A DNA stretch of 25,813 nt. Origin: Zygnema cylindricum. Lineage: Eukaryota > Streptophyta > Zygnematophyceae > Zygnematales > Zygnemataceae. The stretch covers positions 35,038 through 60,850 of the forward strand of contig JBBHKE010003256.1 in the NCBI GenBank assembly GCA_037447655.1, in the 5' to 3' direction. Positions within the stretch are counted from its first letter, which is position 1. Each line of letters begins with the position of its first letter. A program made the position numbers and the translations under genes. The notes beneath the pieces were generated by a model. That model saw only the letters and a list, made by a program, of their open reading frames with translations. It did not search any database and was not told the origin of the DNA. Below are positions 1 through 9,069 of this stretch, one piece after another.

Positions 1-2
1 CC

Positions 3-347
3 CCCACCCATTCCCCCTTCACCCCTTCCTGCTCACGTCTCAAAAGAATCTTTGGATTCTACCTTTACCCCTTAAAGGACGAAAAAATACGAATCGTTCG
101 ATTGAAAACGGAATACGACGAAAACAAAATTTGGGCGAAACCTTTTGTAAATGAGAGTTCAAATTTAAAAAATCTTTTCGAGGCCGAATTAGACAAAGTA
201 ATTTCGATGCATGCTTCCGTTTTTGTCGGTACATGGAGATCCACTTATACTTATGATATTGAAAGGTTAAGATATGGATTTGGTACTTCCGATCCTAGGG
301 ATTCTTATTTTAATGAGCCTCTCCCTTTTTCCCCATTTCCATCTTAG
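3..347 (+). CDS. Partial gene: 3' terminal exon resembling a GDP-fucose protein O-fucosyltransferase family C-terminus
   Basis: The frame is open from the window edge to a TAG at 345-347. Positions 1-40 are pyrimidine-rich and end in CAAAAG at 41-46, which looks like a splice acceptor, so the exon probably starts at 47 and the upstream part of the gene lies outside the window. The translation is compositionally normal and contains VFVGTWRSTYTYDIERLR followed about ten residues later by DSYF. Plant O-fucosyltransferase-like proteins have a similar C-terminal block (F-V/I-GT..ST(F/Y)T..I.RLRGY, then D-SYY), in which the GT/ST and R residues belong to the nucleotide-sugar site. The match is from memory of the family pattern and rests on about 35 residues. 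The last residues (PLPFSPFPS) may be intron read-through if a donor lies before the stop. These enzymes act in the Golgi or ER lumen. The alternative is an unrelated or decayed exon. Confidence 0.42.
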   Translation, partial: PTHSPFTPSCSRLKRIFGFYLYPLKDEKIRIVRLKTEYDENKIWAKPFVNESSNLKNLFEAELDKVISMHASVFVGTWRSTYTYDIERLRYGFGTSDPRDSYFNEPLPFSPFPS

Positions 348-1164
348 GTTTCTAAGAAAACTCTGCACTCGTCCTTCCCCACTTCCCCCTTACCCAACCC
401 CCCCTTCCTCCCTTTCCCTCCGCCCCTGCTTCCCCTCCTCCCTTCCCCTCCGCCCGAAGTAGTGTAAAGGGATAGCAATGGAGTTGTACCAGATCGGAAA
501 TTGGGCATATCGGCGATATGCATTATTTAAGTGTTTGGGCGATAGCGCTCTCTTTTGTGTACAGTGTCGAGTTTCGATTGGAATTCACAAATAGGTTCAC
601 GAATAAAATTCCAGCGAGAATGCCGCCGAAAAAACCGGCGAGATTTCCGGGCGAAGTTTCGGCCAGAATAAACATGGAGAGAATTTTTGGCGAGATTTTC
701 GGCAAGAATGAGTTCTGTTCGTCCTATGACGACTCGTGTTTTGTCGTTTAGTGGACGGTTAGTGGAGGGAGCTAGGCGAGAGAATTTTGGCAGTTAGGGT
801 TTTGGCTGCCGCCGGATTTGTACGGAAGATCCTTATTTGACTTTGTCAGAATAGTCTCTCGAGAGTTGGATAGGTCGAGAAGGATCCTCCAGTGACTTTT
901 GTCACAACAGAGGAGATTTTATTTTTTATTTGCGTTACATTGTTGCAGTCTGGTTGGAACTTTTTAAAATTATTGTGCAGTGATGATGTTTCTGCATTTA
1001 ATTTTTTCATTTATTTATAGTACCTTACTTTTCCGTGCGTATTTTTAAAATATGGCTTCTGGGTCCACACACTTTGAAGGCTATTAAAATATGATAGAAT
1101 AAATTTGTCGCACGGAAATCATGATAAGTGTACACCTAAGTAGCAAGAAGCTGATAGGCACGAT
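348..1164. other. Intergenic region with pyrimidine-rich tract
   Basis: Positions 355-455 are nearly pure C and T, like the tracts in the reductase introns further on. From 600 to 720 there are loosely repeated GGCGAGATTTTCGGC-type words. No reading frame here has recognisable protein content, and no RNA gene was seen. Confidence 0.5.
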
Positions 1165-1667
1165 ACACCGTAAATCGTAATTAGAGTTATGCACGCTAAT
1201 TCCGTCACCCCAAATTTTGACTCTATCACCTTAAATAGAGTGCATTATTCTAAATTGTTTTTTACATTATTTAAGGTACTTTTTTAATGAGCGTTAATAA
1301 CTCTAATACAATGCCATTCTGAATAGTGTGGCGTGCGGTCAGTGTCTGACTGTGCAAAATTGTACTTTATTAAGTAAAAAAGTACAAATAATGATTTAAT
1401 ACAGGTCGTTATCATGTAACTGCGGTTTAAAAAACCGCGTATAATTACGCGAAACTATACGTTTTGTCAGATTCTATACGTGTACCTAATTTACAGTAGA
1501 TATATTCAGTGCCACAATTTACGCCCAAATAAGAGTTATTGATAAATTAGAGTAATTTTTTTTTTAAACACTTGATTTGATCACCCAAAATAGAGTTTAT
1601 AACTCTAATTAGTTATTTCACTTTTTTACTATAATTATTTCTTTACTCTAATTACGATTTGCGGTGT
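1165..1667. mobile_element. Non-autonomous terminal-inverted-repeat element (about 503 bp)
   Basis: The left end starts ACACCGTAAATCGTAATTAG and the right end, reverse-complemented, starts ACACCGCAAATCGTAATTAG. The match continues for about 23 bases with one mismatch. The interior is AT-rich, has no coding frame, and repeats the words GAGTTTATAACTCTAAT and GTTAATAACTCTAAT as subterminal copies. I could not define a target-site duplication, so the superfamily is open. It is small and codes for nothing, so it would depend on a transposase made elsewhere. Confidence 0.6.
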
Positions 1668-1954
1668 GGAGGGAAAGAATCTTTGCCCTAACAATCTTCA
1701 GTAATTCAGATGATGACGTAGTTGCTGACAAGTCAACGCTGGCAGTTGATAACTGGCTAGATAGAGAACACTTGTTAGCCTCTGAAATTATTGTTGTCGG
1801 TTAGGCCTTCTCAATTTGAAGACTTCTTCGGTTACAATAACAGATGACCAATTTACGGCGTACGGACGTACTCGTTCGATTGACAACACAATTTGCGAAA
1901 CAAACATGTGTGCTGACCGATGAATTAGTGCGAAGTAGTAGGCACTAAATAACA
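1668..1954. other. Intergenic, nothing recognised
   Basis: Short mixed-composition stretch between two terminal-inverted-repeat elements. I see no open frame with protein-like content and no structured RNA. Confidence 0.4.
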
Positions 1955-1962
1955 TTTACACT

Positions 1963-2268
1963 CATAGTTCAAAAGTAGGTGAAAGTAGGCCCATACAATA
2001 TGCCTATTGTACGCAAAACATACAATATGACCTTAAGACCCATATTGTATTCGGACCTATTCGGACCAATTAAAGCATTCGGACCAAAAATTGGACCAAT
2101 TAAAACATTCGGACCAAACAAATTTATTTACACCGTCAAATTCGGACGATCGGACGGTCTTTGATCAAAGTAGCGATCTAGGAAGATCACATGAAAAGCC
2201 CATAACACAACTTACGATAAAGGCGCCGACCAAAGGCCTACCATAAAAACGCCTACTTTTGAACTATG
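1963..2268. mobile_element. hAT-like MITE, 306 bp, with intact 8-bp target-site duplication
   Basis: The ends are exact 17-bp inverted repeats, CATAGTTCAAAAGTAGG at 1963-1979 and its complement at 2252-2268. The flanks are TTTACACT at 1955-1962 and TTTACACT at 2269-2276, an exact 8-bp direct repeat. A perfect 8-bp duplication with a short inverted terminus starting with CA is typical of hAT-superfamily insertions. The interior has no coding frame but is rich in short palindromes around ACAATATG and has repeated ATTCGGACCAA words. A second member of the family lies at about 8296-9068 in opposite orientation. Confidence 0.82.
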
Positions 2269-2276
2269 TTTACACT

Positions 2277-2561
2277 GAACAGGAACGTCGCACGAAAAAA
2301 TACACTAACGCGCTTTCGGCCGATCCGCCGATTTGCACATTGAGCCTAACAGAAAGCTATACCGTGTGTCGCTATTAGTGTTAACAATTTTTTCGCCACT
2401 TGAAACATCTTTTCTCCGTACACACTTGTCCGATTTCAATTTCACAGCGAATCGGAAACTGATAATACTTCCTTTAAATCGCAACCGTCAAATCCGCAAT
2501 CTGACATGTGCGTACGGAGAAAATATGTTTTAAGAGACGAAAAAAACATTAACACTAAGGG
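2277..2561. other. Intergenic, nothing recognised
   Basis: Unassigned sequence between the MITE and a copia LTR. No feature could be supported. Confidence 0.4.
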
Positions 2562-2891
2562 TGTTGAATTACTAGTTTTATGTGGTATTTTCTCGGTCTG
2601 AATTTAGTACAAATGGAAAAAGGAAATAGGCGGACAGCCTGCCTCCGCCTCCTCTCTCTACCCACCATACTTATCGTAGTCACTGAGGGATGGAGAGGGT
2701 GGGTGAGCCATGGCTGTCCTAGCTTAAGCAGGTTGGGCTAAAGAGTGACTTATGTCACTCTCAACAAAAGGTTGAGTCCAACACTCGAACCTCCGACCGG
2801 TAGAGCGCGGCTAAGCCATTAGCTCTAACCAGTCTGTCGTAGAAGTCCGTTAGCATATGATAGGTTTGATATTTATTTAAACAGTGTTACA
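2562..2891 (+). mobile_element. Copia LTR (copy B), about 330 bp
   Basis: It begins TGTTGAATTACTAG after a purine-rich AAGGG and ends near TTACA before ACC. The start matches the ends of the LTR fragment at 15637-15764 (TGTTGATATTTGAG) and of the LTR at 22726-23077. All share a block reading GTATTTTCT(A/C)GGTCT about 20 bases in, a block around GTCACTGAG followed by GGAGAGGG, and a GCCATGGCT motif. The tail GATATTTATTT is shared with the LTR at 22726-23077. Positions 2775-2835 on the minus strand resemble a tRNA head with a GGTTCGAGTG B-box-like word. The internal coding region of this element is absent downstream. Confidence 0.6.
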
Positions 2892-3560
2892 ACCATGAAT
2901 TCGATAAACGGAATTGCGAACGAAAGAACATGGAACCAAGTATTATATAGTGCGAACATTATCTCGCACGAAAACAAATGAATCGGACATTTGTTTTTAC
3001 GGCGGACATTCAATATCGAATCTAATCCGACGGCGTACATCAATGTCGAGATCGCGGAATGGTCACTTTTGGCGTTTATGGACGTGGCATGACGTGGCGC
3101 CACGCGGAGGGATGGCATTTGGTCGCAAGAATTCCGGCGAACATAAGGACAAGTGAAAAGTGGACACGCGTCCACTTAATGTCGTTGCCGTACATTGGCC
3201 GTTCAAAAAGTACATCAGCCATAGTACTTTTCTGTACCCTACAGTGATCTGATTGGTTCATACTTCAATAGATAGGGGTTGTGAGAGGGATTTAGGACTT
3301 AGAGAATTTGGTAGATAGGAACCTCTCTCCCTTTTGAGAGTTTGTATAAACTTGGCATTTTTGCCGACTCATAACTTATCGGGTGGTTGGCTGTTTTCAG
3401 TGATTCTTGTTGCTACGGACTCAGGGGAGTCCAGGCTGCACAAGGGTGCAGTCAAATTGTCAGTTTGCCTTTTTTGGCAGCAGTGGTTGTGGCTTGAAGT
3501 GGGTTAGTTAAATACTATCTAGAGGCTTCCTGTATTCTGTAGTCCAATGGAGGACACACA
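2892..3560 (+). mobile_element. Copia leader (untranslated) sequence without coding region
   Basis: This follows LTR copy B. Its second half (about 3170-3560) is diverged but collinear with the leader in front of gag at 17860-18333. Shared words in order are GTACATTGGCCG/GTACA, CTGATTGG, GGACTTAGA, CCTCTCTCCC, CATAACTTA, TCTAGAGGCTTC and ATGGAGG. No gag frame follows, so this is an LTR plus leader remnant of a deleted element. Confidence 0.55.
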
Positions 3561-5418
3561 ATTGCATTGCGTCTCTATCTCCCAAAGTAAGGGTTTTTTT
3601 GTGTCGTTTTCTTATAAAACTTAGAGTCGCACCGCGTAAGTTTCAGCTGTACAAAAAAATAGAAAAAAAGAGAAGTACATTTTGCGTCATCATCGAATTT
3701 AAGATGTACTACATGTCGTCTTGTGTTCTTCGACCCACGGCCACGCCAAAAAACATCATCTTCAAACTTTTCTTTAAAACACAAAGACGATGTGTTATAA
3801 AACAAAGTATATTTGAAAAACAAATAGGAACACGTGTTCGCACATGTAAATTTTTTTACAAAAAATTCAAACAAATTCAAGCGACGGCGAAAGGTACACT
3901 ATTCGTTATGTTTTGTTTGTTTGCGTTCAAGTACAACGAGGCAAAGTACACAATTTGTTTGTTTTTGTCCGTTTGCGCTTGGTACGGATTTTGTTTCGCC
4001 ATGGGTCTCAATATTCTGATGCCATTTCACCTCGAGCGGACAAGAGAAGCAATGTCAAAGTGCATCTTCTTCAACCGTGAAAGGGCACGGGCTGGAAGGT
4101 GGTGCGTCTACAATGTCACGAAAACTCATGCGCCGTCACAAGCAGTTACAAAAAATAACTTCCGTCATCACAAATTGTAGACGTTGACAGCTGTCACGGG
4201 TATTGTCAGCGTATACAACCGTCAAACCTTTTAAGTAACAATTTTGTTGTTACACATAGGGACACTTGAAAATCTGGGTCCGCCGGATCTGCGCTAAAAA
4301 ATAAAGTATATTCTCTAAATTTGAAGTACATAGAGACGCACCCTAATAATGATTCACGGTGGAAAGAACTAAACGGTGCAAGACATCTCAATTTTTCTTT
4401 TTAATAGAACTGACAGGTATGATGGATGACGTGCAGAGGTCGCAAACGGTTAACTGAAATCGTAACTGACCGTTAATCAACCGCCCGCGTCGGATCTGGA
4501 ACAAATTCGGTTGCCGAATTTGGGGGGTCCGTTAGATTCAGGCGGGCGATTCACGAAAAAAAAAAATCGGTTCCGGTCGGGTAAGCAAAAAACTAAAAAA
4601 ACTGAAGGTTTTGTACTGTCAATACTATCCAACATTATTGTACTTTGTACTCTTGGTATTGTGGGAGGTATAAGGGAGATGTACCACTAATTTTGTACTT
4701 ATTCGGGTACGGGCGGGTACGGGTAGTTGAGAAAAATCGAGTTTCGGCTAACTTTTTTTGTCGTAAACACGTTTCGGGTAACGGTAAACAATTTTGGAGC
4801 GTGACATAACCCGGTCGGGCGTCGGGTACTCAAATTTTGAAAAAAAAACGGTCGGTTTCGGTTATCTATAATTTTGACTTTTGCGACCTTTGATGACGTG
4901 TCGAAACTGAGTCCGATAATCGAAGGTGGCGAGCGTCAGACGACCGTCAGCAAACCATTTTGCTTTACCGTCATTAGACGATTATGCTTGACCGTCAGCA
5001 TGCGATTATGTGAGCACAGGATTCTGCTTTACCGTGAGGCAGAGGTCACAAAAAGTCAAAATTTCTACAATCCCAATTCGAATTTGTTATTTTTAGCCTG
5101 GCTTACCCGGCCGTACCCGATTTTTTATTTATTTTTTTAATCACCCAGCCGAATCTGGCCGGCCCCCCATATTTGGCACCCGAATCCGTTCCGGATCCGA
5201 AGTGGCTGGCCAGGTACGGATAGGGTACGGATTCGGGTACCCGATTGTGTCCTCTGCCGCGTGGCGTGAGCAGAAGATCCTGCTTTACCGTGAGGCTTGC
5301 CAGAAGATTCTGCTTTACCAAAAAAAAAAAAAGTTTTTTTTTTTTTTTTTTTTTTGCTTTTGAATCGCTGTAAGAATTAGAAATTGTCGATTCTACTTAG
5401 CAAATTAAATTAGGTTTT
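3561..5418. other. Gene-poor region with short repeats
   Basis: No convincing gene. From 4560 to 4860 and again from 5090 to 5245 there are many GGGTACGGG and CGGGTACC words. The word TGCTTTACCGTGAGGC occurs at 5025-5040 and 5281-5296, with related forms at about 4960, 4985 and 5311, which suggests a broken tandem array. Positions 5320-5356 are poly-A followed by poly-T. Confidence 0.5.
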
Positions 5419-5569
5419 CTATTCTGAATCTATTGATGTGCTTTTCATGTCAGAATCTTGACTTTCGCAATTTTAAGTGCATATTATATGGGCGCAATAA
5501 ACCTCATTTTGGATGTATTGGATTTTTAGCGAACAAGTGGTCCACTTTAAATGAGCGCTTCGTGAATGC

Positions 5570-5942
5570 CACGTGGCAGTTGACTTTAATTGACATTTGC
5601 AGTTTTTACTAGTCTCAATTGTTGGAACAGTCACGCCGCGTTTTTACACACGTGGAAAAAGGAAGGACAGTTTATGACTACTTTTTGTCCCACGTGTCAA
5701 TCTGCTGAACGGCAACGTTAGAAGCCATTTTGCCAGGTGGCTCCCAAGCAGACACGAATACATAAAAAAAAATTGCTCTTTTTGCTGTCATTTGTACGTG
5801 CGACCAATAACAGGCGAGAATGAACACTAAAAAAAAGGCAATCAAACCGAAAAAAAAAAAGTAAGCAGCATAAAGTTGCAGACTCCTATTTTAATTCAAA
5901 ACTCCTGCAAGCATAAATTACAAACGACCGGCGAAATATATA
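5570..5942 (+). promoter_or_regulatory. AKR copy 1 promoter: three G-boxes and TATA-like site
   Basis: CACGTG occurs at 5570-5575, 5649-5654 and 5691-5696. The first is in the context CCACGTGGCA and the third in CCACGTGTCA, which match the plant ABRE/G-box core (ACGTGGC/ACGTGTC) bound by bZIP factors. A TATATA lies at 5937-5942, about 180 bases before the ATG. The 5' untranslated stretch then repeats CCGTACAACCTTT. Stress or ABA-type control is an inference from these motifs. Confidence 0.5.
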
Positions 5943-6120
5943 CCTTAGCCAAAATCGCAAATACTCTTCTAGGTTTTTGCTAGCTTTCTCTTTGACAAGC
6001 TTTTCTTCGTACAACCTTTATCTGTACTTTCTCCGTACAACCTTTCTCCGTACAACCTTTTTATTCTTACAGCCTTTCTGCAGCTTTTGACCTAATTTTC
6101 TACCAAAAGTTTTTGAAACC

Positions 6121-6340
6121 ATGGGCGGAGGAGGAGATAACAGCGCAAGCTTAGGTCGCCAAATCACATTTGAGCTGAATACTGGCAATAGGATTCCTGG
6201 AGTAGGTTTGGGCACGTGGCGGTCAGAGCCTGGAAAGATGAAAGAAGTGATTCAGTTTGCCCTAACGGAGGCCGGATATCGCCACATAGATTGTGCAGAA
6301 GCTTACAAGAATGAGAAGGAGATCGGTGAAGCCTTGCAAG

Positions 6341-6371
<31 letters not shown>

Positions 6372-7939
6372 CTGTTTTTTGAACCAGTTTTGTTTTTGTT
6401 TTTGTTTTCGTTTTTTTTTTTATGTTTTTCATTTTTCATTCTTGTTTTTTTTTGTTTTTTTACTTCTTTGTTTTTCGTTTTGTTTTTCCTTTGTTTCAGT
6501 TTTTTTTGTTTTTTGTTGTGTTTCTATTTCAAGTTTCAGTTCCAGTTTCAGTTTCAAGTAGTTTGCGTGTTTTTTTTTTTTTTTTTTAATTTGGGTTTTC
6601 AGCATCAGTAATTGTTAATATTCTTGAACTGCACAGGTGTATGTATGGATTTGATTTAGAATTTTAAAACATATTTATTGTAAATTAATCTGGAAAAGAA
6701 CCAAGAGTTGACACCATTCAATATATTTATATTCGCTTGAGCTTTCATTACTTTGAATTGTGATTATTTTTTACATATCCATTTTTCCGGCTTTAAATCT
6801 ATGTGCTTTTCTTGAATCGTGACGGTTTTTGTCTTTTATTTTTTGTTTTTTGTGCTGTTATTTTACAGTTTTTGTGATTGTTGACAAGTTTGTAAGTTTT
6901 TTTTTTTGATTGTGACAGGTTTGGTCAAAAGGCGAACTTAAGCGTGAGGATGTTTTTATCACTTCCAAACTTTGGGTGACTCACACTGGACCTGAGGATG
7001 TGGAGGCAGGATTGAATGAAACTCTCAAACATCTTCAGGTATTTGGAAAACCTTCCATATAATTTGAATAAGTTTCACATAATTTGAATAATTTAATAAT
7101 TTTTACACAATTTTATCACTATGTTCAACCTTTACTAATTTGACGCTAAATATTGAAGGTTATTTTCTTCGGGTACTTTTGAAAACAACTTCTACATACT
7201 TTTAGACAAATTTTACATAATTTTGTGTTACACAGTGATGGTTTTTTGCTTTTGAGTTTGTGACAGTGAAAAATAAAACCATATCTTGTTTTTGTGGAGG
7301 ATTAATGTTTATTAATATACTGTATATGCAGTAACTATATTTTAATATTCCGAAAGTTAGAAAATTGTTTTTTTTTGCCAATGCTCAATGAATTATCCTC
7401 GAGAAAATTCATTAAACCCAATTTTATAACCAAACCTTGAGCTTTTGTATGCATTCCGAAGCTTGTTATTGCTTTCGTGTCAGGATTATCCTAACTTTTC
7501 ACCTGAAATCTCACCCAAGTTTTCACTTGAATTTTCACCTGTTCACCTGAATTTTCACCTGAATTTTCTATTTTAATCACAACTTCTGCACTTAAATTCT
7601 TTTTTTTCATTCTTTTTTTTATTCTGTTTTTGCAGCTGGATTATTTGGACTTATATCTCATCCATTGGCCGATTCGATTACATCCCGGAGCCGAGATGCC
7701 TTCGAAACCGGAGGATTTTCGACCTCTTGAATTAGAAGCCACGTGGCACAAAATGGAGCAACTTGCGGGAGAAGGAAAAGCGAAAGCTATTGGAGTTAGT
7801 AATTTTTCGGTCGAAAAACTCGAAAATATCTTGCGATCGGCTCTTATTGTACCCGCGGTAAATCAAATTGAAACTCATCCGGGTTGGAGAAATGAGAAGA
7901 TTATTAACTTTTGCAAAAGCAAAGGAATCCATCCTGAAG
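6121..7939 (+). pseudogene. Aldo-keto reductase copy 1, exons 1-3 only (3'-truncated)
   Basis: Exons 6121-6342, 6919-7038 and 7636-7939 are joined by GT-AG introns in a continuous frame, giving about 215 residues identical to the same part of copy 2. It belongs to the NADPH-dependent aldo-keto reductase (TIM-barrel) family, closest in look to plant AKR4C. The catalytic tetrad is visible: Asp57 ([10 protein letters not shown]), Tyr62, Lys91 (VFITSKLW) and His124 (YLIHWP), and IGVSNF follows. The ATG is chosen because its context AAACCATGG is strong and it places the tetrad at normal spacing. Exons 4 and 5, with the C-terminal NADPH-phosphate-binding IPKS region, are missing: similarity to copy 2 ends in intron 3 and MITE DNA follows. 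Reading past the exon 3 donor would add a Ser/Leu-rich tail ending at 8103. It is probably non-functional, although its promoter is intact. Confidence 0.85.
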
Positions 7940-8110
7940 GTAAGGAGCGAGATAAGCTTCTATCTTTCTCTTTTGCTCTCTCTCCCTCTCCCTATCTCCT
8001 TCTTTCCTCTCTCTGTCTTTCGCTACCTGTCTTTCTCTTCCTTCTACCTTTTTTTCTCCCTCTCCTTTACTCTCTCTTACTCACTTTCCGTCTCTCTTTG
8101 TGACTTTTCC

Positions 8111-8295
8111 TCTTTCCCTCTCCACTTCCCCTCTCCCCCTCTCCCCCTCTCCTGTCACCTCTGGTCCGTAGGTTTTGGTAATTTTTTTGGCAGTGTGGTA
8201 ATTTTTGTTTTTTATCGTCCCATACTGCGTGGTTGGTCAATTTGAGGCTTTATTTAGTGTGGCCCTCAAAATTGCAGACGCTAATATGACAGATT
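8111..8295. other. Unassigned stretch between AKR unit 1 and MITE
   Basis: CT-rich sequence followed by about 130 bases with no match seen elsewhere in the window. The missing exons 4 and 5 of the reductase are not here. Confidence 0.4.
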
Positions 8296-9068
8296 GTCCT
8301 TTCGTAAGTTGTGTTATGGGCTTTTCATGTGATCTTCTTAAATCACCTACTTTTGATCAACGACCGTCCGATCGCCCAAATCTGACGGTTTAAATTAAAA
8401 GTCCCTCAAAACTCACAGAAATATTTTTTTTTGTCCGGTTTTTTTTCAAAATTTAGACATGTCGTTTAATTCTCTATCGATCGATTGCAACTCAACCCTG
8501 TCCCTATTTTATTTCATTTTGCGGCCAATACAATATGGGTCTTAAGGGCATATTGTATGTTTTGCGTCATAGTTGTTCACGGCGTTTCGTGCGAACGATT
8601 TAATCGCGAAATTCGTTAAAATCGTTAACGAATTTTCTTCCGTACAATTCCGTACATGTAAAAGAAATTGAGTTTAACATATAACGCAGTTTGTACATTG
8701 TCCGTACAGTTCTTGTCTCTTTTCGTCATATTCCGTACAATTTTGTTACAATTCCGTACGTTTCCCGTTAAATTTTTGTTCAGTTTACCGGACAGAAAGT
8801 ACTACGAAGTGCAACGTATCTTTTAGTCAAATTCCGTACTTTTTTGGTACAAAACCGTACAGTTACTGTAAATACCGTACAGTTTCTGTAAATTATCCGT
8901 TCAATTTACCGGACAGAAAGTACATCGCGTTTTTTTCCGATTTATTCAAAAGTCACGAATTATACGTTTTAATAGGAAAAAAGGAAAAAATAGCGCGATT
9001 TGAACAACTATGTTTTGCGTACAATAGGCATATTGTATGGGCGTACGGATACCTACTTTTGAACTATG
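8296..9068 (-). mobile_element. Second copy of the hAT-like MITE family, interrupted by another MITE
   Basis: The right end at 9052-9068 is the same 17-bp terminus as at 1963-1979 (read on the minus strand). Inner blocks match that element in reverse orientation: CGTAAGTTGTGTTATGGGC from 8303, the GACCGTCCGATCG block near 8361, and the ACAATATG palindrome region. The left terminus was not found, so it is truncated or diverged there. The right end touches the start of tandem unit 2. Confidence 0.7.
8568..9012. mobile_element. Inner hAT-like MITE, 445 bp, nested in the outer MITE
   Basis: The termini CATAGTTGTTCA (8568-8579) and its complement (9001-9012) are inverted repeats. The flanks TTTTGCGT at 8560-8567 and 9013-9020 are an exact 8-bp target duplication. 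The uninterrupted outer-family copy at 1963-2268 has a single GCAAAACATA at the matching site, which confirms the insertion. Inside are about eight CCGTAC words and two copies of TTTACCGGACAGAAAGTAC. It has no coding frame. Confidence 0.82.
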
Positions 9069-9069
9069 C

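Larger units (their letters stand above)
5419..8110 (+). repeat. Tandem duplication unit 1 (promoter to intron 3 of aldo-keto reductase)
   Basis: This unit matches 9070-11770 in direct orientation. By eye the exons and introns differ at only scattered bases and in T-run lengths, while the far-upstream part (5419-5560 versus 9070-9245) is more diverged and has indels. Similarity begins around TTCTGAATCTA and is lost in the CT-rich part of intron 3. The two units are separated by about 0.96 kb of mostly MITE sequence. Confidence 0.9.

Noticed and set aside
3599-4180. 193-codon open frame on the + strand
   Set aside because: No recognisable domain, Lys/Phe-rich in AT-rich DNA, competing open frames on both strands, and no splice or promoter support.
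6390-6611. Phe-rich open frames in intron 1 of the reductase (also 10026-10277)
   Set aside because: They arise from TTT runs inside introns bounded by good GT-AG sites.
8205-8393. Small open frame downstream of AKR copy 1
   Set aside because: It lies mostly in MITE sequence and has no similarity to the missing reductase exons.
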